NCBI GenBank assembly: GCA_048594885.1
Contig: JBMDXB010000076.1
Location: 1-64,000 of the forward strand
Source: JBMDXB01 sp048594885
Lineage (GTDB): Bacteria; Acidobacteriota; Vicinamibacteria; Vicinamibacterales; 2-12-FULL-66-21
Length of the DNA: 64,000 nt
Direction of reading: 5' to 3'
The translations under genes were made by a program, and so were the position numbers. This document shows positions 45,941 to 54,488 of this stretch, in pieces (within the stretch, counting starts at the first letter, position 1; each line of letters opens with the position of its first letter). Under the pieces are notes generated by a model. It was not told the DNA's origin. It saw only the letters and a list, made by a program, of their open reading frames with translations, and did not search any database.

Positions 45941-47914
45941 CTACGGATTGGCCGTCACCGCCGCCGTGCGTCCTGCGCGATAGAGGAGGACGCAAATGGC
46001 CGCCACGAGCGCCACGCCGGCAGCGACCGCGATCGACCCGCCGAGCCACGTGAAGTTCCTGGCCGCGAAGTGCATCGCCGCGAGCGCCTGGCTGAATGCT
46101 GCGTCCGGCCAGCGACCTGACGCGGCGACCAGGAAGGCGATCGCGACGCCCGCCAGCCCCTCGCCGGCGATCATGCCCGACGCAGCGAGGACACCAGGGT
46201 CATTGTCGACGGCGGCACCGCCGCGTCGCGCCTCGACGAGCCGGCGGACGATCCCGCCGACGAAGATCGGCGTGAGGCTTCCGAGCGGCAGGTAGATGCC
46301 GACCGCGAACGCCAGGCCCGGAAGTCCGGCAATCAGCGCGCAGATCGCGAGGCCGGCGCCGGTGCCGACGAGCCCCCACGGCAGCGATCCCGCGAGCACG
46401 CCCTCGATGACGGTCTTCATCAGCGTCGCCTGCGGCGCCGGCAGCTCCGGCGATCCGAAGGTGAAGGCCTGGCCGAGCAGCAACACCGTCGCCGCGACGG
46501 CCCAGCACGCGAACGCCGCGCCGAGGAACTGGCCGAACTGCTGGCGCGCGGGCGTGGCGCCGACGAGCTGACCGGTCTTCAGATCCTGCGAGATGTCGCC
46601 CGCCTTCGACGCCGCGATGCACACGACCGTGCCGACCGTGAGGATCGCGGCGCGCGCCGACGGGTCGCTCCAGCCGAGCATCACGAAGATGACCGACACG
46701 CCCAGCAGTGTGACGAGCGTCATCGCCGACGTCGGGTTCGACGAGACGCCGATCAGGCCGACGATCCGCGATGAGACGACCACGAAGGCGACGCCGAACA
46801 CGGCGACGCCGATAGCGGCAACGAACCGCTGCGGGAGCGTCATGCCGCCGGCGAACAGATGCGGTGACAGCGCGAGCACCGCAACGACGACCGCGGGGAC
46901 GAGCAGCACGACCCAGGCCGGAACGTCGCGATCCGTCCGCGGCGCCTCGCCGCCCGCCTCCGCGCGGCCTGAGGCCGCGGCTCCGACCGACAAGCCGCTC
47001 TGTCGCAGGCCCTTCACCACGGCCACCAGCGAGTTCGCCATTGTCGGCACGGCGCGCACGACGGCGACGATGCCGGCCGCGGCCACCGCGCCCGCCCCGA
47101 TGTAGCGCACGTACCGCGACCAGATCTGTCCGGCGGACATGGCGGAAATCGGATTGGACATCTCGGGGAAGAGCGGCGCCGCAAGGCCGGCGCCGAAGAT
47201 CGCGATGAGCGGCGTCAGCACGACCGCCGAGATCAGGCTGCCCGATACCATGATCGACGACTGCCGGTAGCCGAGGATGTAGCCGACGGCGACGAGCGCC
47301 GGCGCGATCTCGAGCGCGAGCTCCGCCTTCGGCACCACCGGCAGATGCGCAGCGAGCGCCGCCGGCATCAGCACGAACGCGCCGATCGCCAGCTTGATGA
47401 CGGCGCCGACGGTGAGGCCGATGAAGATCCATTGCCCGCCGGAGGCGGCCGTGGTCGTGGCGCGCAGGACCTCGGCGCACGCCGTGCCCTCCGGATACGG
47501 AAGCTCGCCGGCCGATTGAACGATCAGCAAACGCCGCAGCGGCACCATCGCCGCGATGCCCAGGAAGCCGCCGAGAAGGGCGAGCACGGCGACCTGCCAG
47601 AACGGCGGCGCCATGTTCCACATGAACAGCGCCGGGATCGTGAAGATGGTACCGGCTGCGAGCGACGAGCTCGCCGAGCCGATCGTCTGTGAGAGGTTCG
47701 CCTCGAGGATGACGCCGCCGGCCCGCGCCCGCATGACGCGAAACAGCGCCACAGTGAGAACGGCGATCGGGATCGACGTCGAGACCGTCAGGCCGACCCG
47801 CAGGCCGAGATACGCATTCGCCGAGCCGAACAGGATGCCGAAGGCGATGCCGGCAACCACGGCGCGCAGCGTGAGTTCGACGACGGAATCCGCTGCTCCA
47901 ATTCGTGTGGCCAC
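45941..47914 (-). CDS. OPT family oligopeptide transporter
   Basis: A 657-residue polytopic protein with about 14-16 helices. The OPT pattern is clear: SANAYLGLRVGLTVSTSIPIAVL near residue 30, NLSQTIGSASSSLAAG near 76 and ELPYPEGTACAEVL near 136. These carriers import oligopeptides or metal chelates with protons. The GTG start at 47912-47914 is used. It lies 51 nt downstream of the tricorn protease start, on the same strand, so the carrier is transcribed first and the protease second. Confidence 0.92.
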   Translation of the reverse strand: MATRIGAADSVVELTLRAVVAGIAFGILFGSANAYLGLRVGLTVSTSIPIAVLTVALFRVMRARAGGVILEANLSQTIGSASSSLAAGTIFTIPALFMWNMAPPFWQVAVLALLGGFLGIAAMVPLRRLLIVQSAGELPYPEGTACAEVLRATTTAASGGQWIFIGLTVGAVIKLAIGAFVLMPAALAAHLPVVPKAELALEIAPALVAVGYILGYRQSSIMVSGSLISAVVLTPLIAIFGAGLAAPLFPEMSNPISAMSAGQIWSRYVRYIGAGAVAAAGIVAVVRAVPTMANSLVAVVKGLRQSGLSVGAAASGRAEAGGEAPRTDRDVPAWVVLLVPAVVVAVLALSPHLFAGGMTLPQRFVAAIGVAVFGVAFVVVSSRIVGLIGVSSNPTSAMTLVTLLGVSVIFVMLGWSDPSARAAILTVGTVVCIAASKAGDISQDLKTGQLVGATPARQQFGQFLGAAFACWAVAATVLLLGQAFTFGSPELPAPQATLMKTVIEGVLAGSLPWGLVGTGAGLAICALIAGLPGLAFAVGIYLPLGSLTPIFVGGIVRRLVEARRGGAAVDNDPGVLAASGMIAGEGLAGVAIAFLVAASGRWPDAAFSQALAAMHFAARNFTWLGGSIAVAAGVALVAAICVLLYRAGRTAAVTANP

Positions 47915-48015
47915 GCCGAGAGGCTAGCGTGAAACGCCCCGGCGTGACCAGCCCTTCGCCCGTTGCGCATCTGTCGTGGCTTGCGCTACCGTGCAGCATC
48001 CGAGAGGAGGAAGCC

Positions 48016-48831
48016 GTGGCGATTGCGCTGAGTTCGACACGGGCCGCGAGCTGGCACCGCACCATGCTGCAGATGGCGCTGGCCGCCGGTCTCGCTGCCG
48101 AGCGGATGTCGTTCATCGAGCATCTCGAGGAACTGCGCCGGCGGATTGTCTGGGCGGTGGCGTCGGTGGCCGTGGCGTTCGCGTGCTGCTGGATCTATTC
48201 GGGACAGTTGTACGACATCGCGAGCGCTCCGATTCGCGCCAATCCCGCGGTGACGCTGGCGCTGTCCAGGCCGCAGGATATCTTCGGCCTGCACGTAAAG
48301 GTGACGCTTGTCGCGTCGATCTTCTTCGCCGCGCCGCTCGTGCTCACGCAGGCGTGGCTGTTCATCTCGCCGGGCCTGTATCCGCACGAGCGCCGGTATG
48401 CCATTCCGTTCGTGCTGTCGGCCTCGCTGCTGTTCATCGCCGGCGGCATCTTCGCCTACGTCGTCGCCTTTCCGATGGCGCTGCGGTTTCTCCTCGACTG
48501 GATCGCGGAATCGCGGCTGACGCCGATCATCGATGCCGTCGAGTATTTCGATCTGTTCTTCAGCATCATGGTGGCGCTCGGTCTCGTATTCCAGATTCCG
48601 GCGGTCGTCTTCGTCCTGAGCCGCATCGGTCTCGTGACCGCCGCCATGCTGGCGCGCTACTTCAGGCACGCCGTCATCGTCAGCCTGATCGTCGCCGCGG
48701 TCATCACGCCGACGGCCGATCCCGGCAACATGCTCGTCATCGCCGCGCCGATGGTGGCGCTGTACGCGCTTGGCATCGTTGTCGCGTGGCTGTTTGGAAA
48801 GCGGCGCGTTGCGGCCGCACCTCCTCAATGA
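48016..48831 (+). CDS. tatC: Sec-independent translocase subunit TatC
   Basis: A 271-residue protein with six transmembrane helices and the TatC signature SFIEHLEELRRRI near residue 31, FISPGLYPHERR near 112 and ITPTADPGNM near 235. TatC is the receptor for twin-arginine signals. The GTG at 48016 is preferred for its GAGAGGAGG upstream. tatA and tatB are not adjacent. Its stop overlaps the next start (ATGA). Confidence 0.96.
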   Translation: MAIALSSTRAASWHRTMLQMALAAGLAAERMSFIEHLEELRRRIVWAVASVAVAFACCWIYSGQLYDIASAPIRANPAVTLALSRPQDIFGLHVKVTLVASIFFAAPLVLTQAWLFISPGLYPHERRYAIPFVLSASLLFIAGGIFAYVVAFPMALRFLLDWIAESRLTPIIDAVEYFDLFFSIMVALGLVFQIPAVVFVLSRIGLVTAAMLARYFRHAVIVSLIVAAVITPTADPGNMLVIAAPMVALYALGIVVAWLFGKRRVAAAPPQ

Positions 48832-49010
48832 ACCTCGCGCTGTTCGACTTCGACGGCACGATCACGGTGAAGGACGCCTTCACCAGCTACTCCTCGTACT
48901 CGTCGGACCCCTGCACCCACATGAAGCTCTGGAGATCGATCATGTCACGCGGTCGCAGATCGCGCTGGTCGGCGCGAATCGTCTCGGCGAAGTTCAGCAG
49001 GCTGCGATAG
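48828..49010 (+). pseudogene. Truncated HAD phosphatase start
   Basis: An ATG overlapping the tatC stop begins NLALFDFDGTITVKDAFT, a perfect HAD-superfamily motif I (DFDGT), then changes to unrelated sequence and stops at residue 61. From 48887 the DNA belongs to the convergent gene. Only about 20 HAD codons remain; the rest of the gene has been replaced. Confidence 0.75.
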
Positions 49011-49570
49011 GTCGACCAGTTCGGCCGGGAGACGTACCGGAAGTCGAATCCGTAGGCGTCCGCGGCAAGCCGCGTGACACGCGGCTTGAGGAAGATATGA
49101 ACCTCTGGCGCGGCGATGAACCCGAACACGGTCGCCAGCGGCCAGGTCAGAACGCGCGTCTGCTTCCGCGGCAGCGACGCGACCGCCGCGCACCAGCGTT
49201 CGAACCGATCCTCGGTGCGCCCTCCGCCGTAGAGCAAGTCGTACAGCCCTTCGCTGAACACACGTGCGCCGGCCACCGAGCGCACGGCATCGCGCAGCGC
49301 CATCTTCTCGAACGAGAACAGCAGATTGGTGCGCGACTCGATCCTCACGGCGTCCGCCGCAATCTCCTCGAATTCCCGCTTGTTCAGCCGCGAGCGGAAC
49401 TGCACGCGGCTGAGCGTTCGTGCCCACCGCTGATGCGCCTCCCACTTGTAGCCACGCTCCCAGTCGACATACGTCTCGTCGGCGAACCCTCCGGGGAAGA
49501 AGCGGAGGAACTTGTTGCGGCATCGCAGGGCGCCCCCGCGCAAAGTCGTGACCTCGGCCGCGTGTGCCAT
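48887..49570 (-). CDS. Conserved hypothetical protein (227 aa)
   Basis: A 227-residue soluble protein. Its conserved blocks are KFLRFFPGGFADETYVDWERGYK near residue 20, LLFSFEKMALRDAV near 88 and LRPRDMIDLQSFMWVQGSDEY at the end. This family is widespread but uncharacterised. ATG at 49568-49570. It replaces the 3' part of a HAD gene. Confidence 0.75.
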   Translation of the reverse strand: MAHAAEVTTLRGGALRCRNKFLRFFPGGFADETYVDWERGYKWEAHQRWARTLSRVQFRSRLNKREFEEIAADAVRIESRTNLLFSFEKMALRDAVRSVAGARVFSEGLYDLLYGGGRTEDRFERWCAAVASLPRKQTRVLTWPLATVFGFIAAPEVHIFLKPRVTRLAADAYGFDFRYVSRPNWSTYRSLLNFAETIRADQRDLRPRDMIDLQSFMWVQGSDEYEE

Positions 49571-49645
49571 GCACCTGGCGAGTGCAAGCGTCGATCCGCT
49601 GGGAGGCCTGTCTGGCTCAGCAGAATGGATAAGGGCAAGCCAGGA

Positions 49646-49665
49646 GGGCCGGGCAAGCCCGGCCC
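49646..49665. repeat. Perfect 9-bp palindromic element
   Basis: GGGCCGGGC and GCCCGGCCC face each other with a 2-nt AA spacer. It sits within a block reading GGGCAAGCCAGGAGGGCCGG then CAAGCCCGGCCCCTACG, a style of intergenic repeat seen in several phyla. It lies between a divergent gene pair. Confidence 0.6.
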
Positions 49666-49716
49666 CTACGCCGTAAGCGCGTACGTTTCGGGAGGCGTAG
49701 TTAGCTCGAAACCAGA

Positions 49717-50979
49717 ATGGCCCTTCCGAAAAAAGATGACGTGCAGAGCCGCGTCGTATCCGTGCCGCGCGCGTGGCTGGTTGGTCTGACCGCGCTCGTC
49801 GTGATTCCGTGGTTGATCGTGTTGGCCGTGTATTCCTCCGAGGGACGCACGCCGGCCCCGGCGGCCGCGCCAGCCGCGACGTCCGAGGTGGCAGACCCGG
49901 GCCCATGGGGCCGGCTCGAAGTCACACCGATTCTGGTTTCCCCGCCGCTCGAGTATGTCGGCGAGGACTGGGGACGCCCCGGCAACAAGCCTGACGAGTG
50001 GCGTTTCCCCGGAGTGACCCGCGAGCAGCTCCACGCGTTTTTCACGCAGGCCGGATTCACGCCGGAGCAGATCGCGCGAATCGTCCCACGGGCGCAGGCG
50101 GACCCCACGACCGGCGGGCTCATCGTCAGGCCCGACGCGGACCTGGTCCACTCGCTCACGCCCGCAACGCGCGCCAGCCTGTACACCCTGCTCGCGAAGT
50201 CGCCGCTCAATTTCGATCAAGCGCAGTCGTTCAAGTTCTTCGGCGATTCAGTCGACGACTGGCTGCGAGGCAGCCTGATCTCCCCCGAAACTCGCGGGTT
50301 CATCGAACCGTTGATCTATCGGGACGGCGGCTACCTGCATTTTGCAGACCCCGAGCTCGCGCGAGCGCACGTCAAGGATCCCGCGGAGCTGCGGCGCCTC
50401 GCCAAGACGCTGCTGCGGCAGCCGACGATGCTCGTGAGGCTCTCGGTGCGCGACGGGTCGGAGGTGCCAGGATTGTCTGAGTACTGGGGCCGCGGCGGCC
50501 GGCGAACGGACCTGCGGCCGCTGCTCGAATCGATCGCCGGCGCCGGTCCCGAACGGTCGATCGACATCGTGCACCTGTTGCCGTCGTTCGCGCGCAATCA
50601 TCTCTACCGCTACCCGAAGCTCACCGCCGCCGACCTCGATCGGCCGTTGCTGGTCAACTGCCTCTGGTCCGCTCTCAACTTCTTCAACGTCGAACCGGAC
50701 GAACGGTTCCTGGACGTGAAGGTCTCGCTCGAGACGCTGCGCCGCGATTATTTCGTGGTCGAATCGAACTTTCAGCTTGGCGACATCATCGCGTTCCTCG
50801 ACGAGGATGGCGATCTGTTCCACGTCGCCGTCTACGTCGCCGATGATCTGGTGTTCACGAAGAACGGCGTGTCGCCGGTCTCCCCCTGGGTCCTGATGCC
50901 GCTCGACCGTCTCCGCGCGTACTATCGCAGCCGCTCAACCTCGCCGCGGCTGATCTATCATCGGCCGAACACCCTCTGA
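49717..50979 (+). CDS. Membrane-anchored NlpC/P60-like putative cysteine peptidase
   Basis: A 420-residue protein with one N-terminal transmembrane helix (WLVGLTALVVIPWLIVLAVY). The C-terminal third has a papain-like NlpC/P60 arrangement: Cys in LLVNCLWSALNFF near residue 312, QLGDIIAFLDEDGDLFHVAVYVADDLVFTKNG with His near 368, then PWVLMPLDRL. It may cleave peptidoglycan. The assignment rests on pattern, not on a strong signature. Confidence 0.55.
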   Translation: MALPKKDDVQSRVVSVPRAWLVGLTALVVIPWLIVLAVYSSEGRTPAPAAAPAATSEVADPGPWGRLEVTPILVSPPLEYVGEDWGRPGNKPDEWRFPGVTREQLHAFFTQAGFTPEQIARIVPRAQADPTTGGLIVRPDADLVHSLTPATRASLYTLLAKSPLNFDQAQSFKFFGDSVDDWLRGSLISPETRGFIEPLIYRDGGYLHFADPELARAHVKDPAELRRLAKTLLRQPTMLVRLSVRDGSEVPGLSEYWGRGGRRTDLRPLLESIAGAGPERSIDIVHLLPSFARNHLYRYPKLTAADLDRPLLVNCLWSALNFFNVEPDERFLDVKVSLETLRRDYFVVESNFQLGDIIAFLDEDGDLFHVAVYVADDLVFTKNGVSPVSPWVLMPLDRLRAYYRSRSTSPRLIYHRPNTL

Positions 50980-51062
50980 CGTGTGCCGACATGCCGGTCC
51001 TGACTGCTCAGTCGGATCGCAACCTTCGAAATCGTGGACGAGACCTCTCGGGTAGAATAGGG

Positions 51063-51087
51063 CCCCGCGGGACGCCAGCCCGCGGGG
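51063..51087. other. Hairpin in the leader of the TPR gene
   Basis: CCCCGCGGG and CCCGCGGGG form a perfect 9-bp stem with a 7-nt loop. TAGAAT just upstream (about 51053-51058) could be a -10, placing the hairpin at the 5' end of the mRNA of the next gene. No long T-tract follows, so a terminator is less likely. Confidence 0.45.
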
Positions 51088-51118
51088 TCTCTTCACCGGC
51101 ATCACCCGGGAGGTCGTC

Positions 51119-51865
51119 GTGCGCAGCAGCATGGTCGTCTTCGCGCTCCTCGTCGTGTCGGTCGCGGGCGCCGTCGCGGCGCAGGTCGAACAAATCACCG
51201 GTCATCGCGAACGCGCTCGCCTCGATTACCGCCTCGGGTGGCAGTTGATGCGGGAAGAGTCCTTCGAGGACGCGCTCTCCGCCTTCCGGCGCGCGGTCAT
51301 TATCGACCCGTCGTTCGAGGACGCGCACTACGGCGTCGGCCGCTCCCACATGATGCTGCGCCAGTACCCGCAGGCGATTGCCGCCTACACGCGATGCCGC
51401 GACCTCTACGCCGCCCAGGCGGGACGACAGTTCTCGAGCAAGCAGGAAGCGCAGCGCTATCGCCAGGATCGCCTCGCCGAGATCGACGTCGTCATTCGCG
51501 ACTACCAGCAGGCGCCGCAGACCGCACGTACGCAGAACCGTCTGCGGCAGCTCGAGGAGCAGCGGCGCGAGATCGCGCAGACCGTCGACCGAGGCGTCGA
51601 GCACCGCGTGCCGGCGTTCGTGTCGCTGGCGCTCGGAAGCGCCTACTTCCGCGCGGGACGGATCGACGACGCCGAGCGCGAGTACAAGGCGGCGATTGCC
51701 GCGCAGCCCGGCGCGGGCGAGGCGCACAACAACCTCGCCGTTGTCTACTTCGAGACAGGACGCCTGAATGATGCCGTGCGATCGGTGAAGGCGGCGGAAA
51801 AGGCCGGCTACCGCGTGCACCCGGCGCTGAAACAGGACATCGAGGACCGCAGGAAAGGTTCCTAG
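51119..51865 (+). CDS. Exported TPR-repeat protein
   Basis: A 248-residue protein with a signal peptide (MRSSMVVFALLVVSVAGAVAA) and TPR units: LDYRLGWQLMREESFEDALSAFRRAVIIDPS, YGVGRSHMMLRQYPQAIAAY and SLALGSAYFRAGRIDDAEREYKAAIAAQPG. TPRs mediate protein contacts. GTG 51119 has GGGAGG upstream. The stop overlaps the next start (TAGTG). Confidence 0.82.
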   Translation: MRSSMVVFALLVVSVAGAVAAQVEQITGHRERARLDYRLGWQLMREESFEDALSAFRRAVIIDPSFEDAHYGVGRSHMMLRQYPQAIAAYTRCRDLYAAQAGRQFSSKQEAQRYRQDRLAEIDVVIRDYQQAPQTARTQNRLRQLEEQRREIAQTVDRGVEHRVPAFVSLALGSAYFRAGRIDDAEREYKAAIAAQPGAGEAHNNLAVVYFETGRLNDAVRSVKAAEKAGYRVHPALKQDIEDRRKGS

Positions 51866-52341
51866 TGGCCGAGTACGTCCAGGACCATTACCCCGAAGAC
51901 TTCGCGCACTGTTTCGGCTGCGGCCGGCTCAACCCGGCAGGACATCACATCAAGACGGCGTGGGAAGGAGACGAAGCGGTGGCCCGCTTCAGGCCGCGGC
52001 CCGAGCACATCGCGCTGCCCGGGTTTGTCTACGGCGGCCTGATCGCATCGCTCGTCGACTGCCACGCCATCGGCACGGCCGCCGCGGCTGTCGAGCGCGC
52101 GGACGGACATGCGATCGGCGATCGGCCCGCGCCGCGGTTCGTGACGGGCGCGCTGCACGTGGACTACCTCAAGCCGACGCCGCTCGGCCCGGAGATCGAG
52201 CTTCGTGCGACGCCAAAGCAGATCTCCGGGCGCAAGGTGATCGTCGAGGTGCGCGTGCTGGTGGGCGGCGATATGACCGCGCGCGGCGAAGTCGTCGCCG
52301 TCAGGATGCCGGATACGATGCGCGCTGGCGTGACGAAGTAG
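51865..52341 (+). CDS. PaaI-type hotdog thioesterase
   Basis: A 158-residue protein of the hotdog fold: CFGCGRLNPAGHHI near residue 14, LPGFVYGGLIASLVDCHA near 50 and ALHVDYLKPTPLG near 95. The H-GG helix and catalytic Asp (VDCHA) match PaaI/YbgC-type enzymes that hydrolyse acyl-CoA. GTG 51865 overlaps the TPR stop. Confidence 0.82.
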   Translation: MAEYVQDHYPEDFAHCFGCGRLNPAGHHIKTAWEGDEAVARFRPRPEHIALPGFVYGGLIASLVDCHAIGTAAAAVERADGHAIGDRPAPRFVTGALHVDYLKPTPLGPEIELRATPKQISGRKVIVEVRVLVGGDMTARGEVVAVRMPDTMRAGVTK

Positions 52342-52349
52342 GAGCCGCC

Positions 52350-52691
52350 ATGGAACCTCTCATGTTCATCGTCCTCCCCGGCTTCCTCGGAGGGCTGTTG
52401 CTCGCGTTCGTGCTGTTCCGCCTGCAGGCGCCCGGCAGGCCGGCGGCGTCCGCCAGCACGCCTCCGATCACGACGGAACTCGCCAACATCTCCAGCATCA
52501 GGGTCGCCGGCATCGGCGGGCTCGGGCTCGTCGCGATGGCGATGACCGTCGCGTGGTTCGAGCCGACCATCCGGATGCACGTCGGCATCGGCGTCGCGCT
52601 CGGCGCCGTGCTCGGCCTCGTCCTCATCCTGGCCAGAAGACGGCGCGGCCTGGCGGCTATAACAGAGCCACGGCGTCAATCTCGACTTTGA
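52350..52691 (+). CDS. Three-helix membrane protein (113 aa)
   Basis: A 113-residue protein with three hydrophobic segments (residues about 4-24, 52-70, 78-96). No function is recognised. ATG 52350 has GGAGCC upstream. The last 35 nt overlap the convergent RidA gene. Confidence 0.6.
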   Translation: MEPLMFIVLPGFLGGLLLAFVLFRLQAPGRPAASASTPPITTELANISSIRVAGIGGLGLVAMAMTVAWFEPTIRMHVGIGVALGAVLGLVLILARRRRGLAAITEPRRQSRL

Positions 52692-53043
52692 GCCCCGGCC
52701 CGGGCAGCTCGGACACCGCCACCGTCGTCCGCGCCGGGCGGTGATCGCCGAACATCCGCGCGTAGACGCCGTTCATGCGCGCGAACTCGCGCATGTCGGT
52801 CAGGAACACACCGCAGCGAATCACGCGTGACAGGCTCGAGCCCGCCGCCTCGAGGATGGTGGCGACGTTGCGCAGTACCTGCTCCGTCTGTTCTTCGATG
52901 CTTTCTGCGACCCGGTCGGTCTTCGGATCGCGGCCCGACTGCCCCGACACGTACACGAGATTGCCGGCGATGACGGCAGGCGAATAGGGCCCGACCGGCT
53001 TCGGCGCATCGGGCACGAGGACGGGTCTCAACATCTCAGACAT
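52657..53043 (-). CDS. RidA family enamine/imine deaminase
   Basis: A 128-residue protein of the YjgF/RidA family: PVGPYSPAVIAGNLVYVSGQ near residue 16, VIRCGVFLTDM with the substrate-binding Arg near 96 and ELPGPGLKVEIDAVA at the end. It deaminates reactive 2-aminoacrylate. ATG 53043. Confidence 0.93.
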   Translation of the reverse strand: MSEMLRPVLVPDAPKPVGPYSPAVIAGNLVYVSGQSGRDPKTDRVAESIEEQTEQVLRNVATILEAAGSSLSRVIRCGVFLTDMREFARMNGVYARMFGDHRPARTTVAVSELPGPGLKVEIDAVALL

Positions 53044-53066
53044 GGCGCGGAGGATATCATTGGTCG

Positions 53067-53426
53067 GTGGAAGGCCTGGCCTGGCGATGGATTGCGCTGC
53101 TGGCGACCGTGCCGCCGTTCGTGGCGCTGCTCGTGGCGCTGCCGATCTGGCGGCTCGGCGCGATGATTCTCGGCAACATCGCCGGCAGCATGGTGATCTT
53201 CGGCTCGGCGCTCGCGCTGATCCTGCGTGAGCACACCGTGCTCGACCGTGCCGTGCAGGCGTGTCTCGCCGCCGGCGATCCGTGCTGGCCGGAACCCAGC
53301 GCGTTCACCCGCTATGCCATCTACGCCTTCATCTCCGTCGTCGAGGTGATCGCGCTCTTCATCGTCAGTCTCGTCGCCGAGCGGCGGATGCGCCGCGGCG
53401 ATTACTCGCCGGAGTGGCGGCGCTAG
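53067..53426 (+). CDS. Membrane protein (119 aa)
   Basis: A 119-residue protein with three transmembrane segments and a periplasmic loop with two cysteines (QACLAAGDPCWP). Unknown function. TATCAT lies 6 nt before the GTG start, suggesting a leaderless mRNA. The stop overlaps the next gene by 4 nt. Confidence 0.65.
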   Translation: MEGLAWRWIALLATVPPFVALLVALPIWRLGAMILGNIAGSMVIFGSALALILREHTVLDRAVQACLAAGDPCWPEPSAFTRYAIYAFISVVEVIALFIVSLVAERRMRRGDYSPEWRR

Positions 53427-54082
53427 CGTAAGCCGTTGAACGTGAGCGCCTCGTTGTAGAGGGCGAGGATGCTCGCCGCGTAGTGGGTGGCCGTCGCCCA
53501 GTTGCCGTTCCCCATTTCATTCCACGTCCTCGCCTTGCCTTTCGGCACGACGAGATGAAACCGCGGGTCGACGCACGGGTTCTTGAGCGGCGGAACCGTG
53601 CACGTCAGTGCCGTTGGGTCGGCGTAGGCACGCAGGTGCTGGATCTGCGCGCGGATGCCGGTGCGCGCGTCAGGGAATCGGGCGGGTGCCGGATTGGTGT
53701 CCGTCGCGCCGATGCCGGCGAAGTTGTTGTAGGAGGCCGGCACCGTGCCGCCGAAGCGGAACCAGCCGGTCTCCAGCACGCTTTGCGTGAACGCGACGTC
53801 GCCGGCGACGCCCTCGTCCGATCCTTCTTCGACGAAATAGCGTGCGAGCGCCTCGACGGGCTCGGTCGCGGAGTACGGACCCGAGGGCCGCGGCTGACGT
53901 CCGTTGAACCACGCGACGAGCTGTCCGGCCGAAAGGCGCGCCGCGCCCATGATCGGCACCATCGTCGCCGTTGGAGACGGCGTCGGCGTGGGTGAGGTCG
54001 GCGGCTTCGAGTCGCAGGCGGCGCCAGACAGGGCCACAGCGAGGAACGCCGCACACCAGAACGCCCGGCGTTGTGCTAGCAT
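53423..54082 (-). CDS. Lipoprotein with glucosaminidase domain
   Basis: A 219-residue lipoprotein starting at ATG 54082 with lipobox SGAAC. The glucosaminidase (PF01832-type) motif FTQSVLETGWF carries the catalytic Glu near residue 105, and YNNFAGIGATD follows. It would cut the glycan strand of peptidoglycan. Confidence 0.75.
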   Translation of the reverse strand: MLAQRRAFWCAAFLAVALSGAACDSKPPTSPTPTPSPTATMVPIMGAARLSAGQLVAWFNGRQPRPSGPYSATEPVEALARYFVEEGSDEGVAGDVAFTQSVLETGWFRFGGTVPASYNNFAGIGATDTNPAPARFPDARTGIRAQIQHLRAYADPTALTCTVPPLKNPCVDPRFHLVVPKGKARTWNEMGNGNWATATHYAASILALYNEALTFNGLR

Positions 54083-54113
54083 CCATCCACCGCCAGGCAA
54101 CAAGGAGTGCTCA

Positions 54114-54476
54114 ATGCGTAATCTCGTATTGACGACGGTCATTCTAGCGGCTGCGCTGGTGTCTGCGTGCGGCGAGTCTTCGACGCCTGGTTCACCTTCG
54201 CCGGCCGTGGCCGCGGTGACGACGACGCAAAGTGCTTCGGGAGCGACGCCGATCGGTCTATCCGGCCTGATTCGCGGGCTCGATCAGCGTGCCGGCACGT
54301 TCTCGCTGGCTGCGCGCGCGGGAACGTATCAGGTGCGAATCGACAGCCAGACGCAGGTGTGGAGCGGAGGCACGCGTGTGAGGCCGGCGGCGTTGAACAA
54401 CGGGCAGGCGGTCGTGATCCGGGGAGCCGATTATGGCTCCCATGTGCTCGCGATTTCGATCTCCATCAGCCGCTAG
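54114..54476 (+). CDS. DUF5666-like lipoprotein
   Basis: A 120-residue lipoprotein with lipobox VSAC and a small beta domain of DUF5666 type (GLSGLIRGLDQRAGTFSLAARAGTYQVRIDSQTQVW). Function unknown. AAGGAG precedes ATG. An extended -10, TGCTAGCAT, lies 31 nt upstream, inside the divergent start region. Confidence 0.7.
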   Translation: MRNLVLTTVILAAALVSACGESSTPGSPSPAVAAVTTTQSASGATPIGLSGLIRGLDQRAGTFSLAARAGTYQVRIDSQTQVWSGGTRVRPAALNNGQAVVIRGADYGSHVLAISISISR

Positions 54477-54488
54477 ACGCGCCGCGCG

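Noticed and set aside
46200..48116. 638-codon minus-strand frame over the OPT transporter gene
   Set aside because: A shadow of the transporter in another frame; the translation is Arg/Ala/Gly-rich without features.
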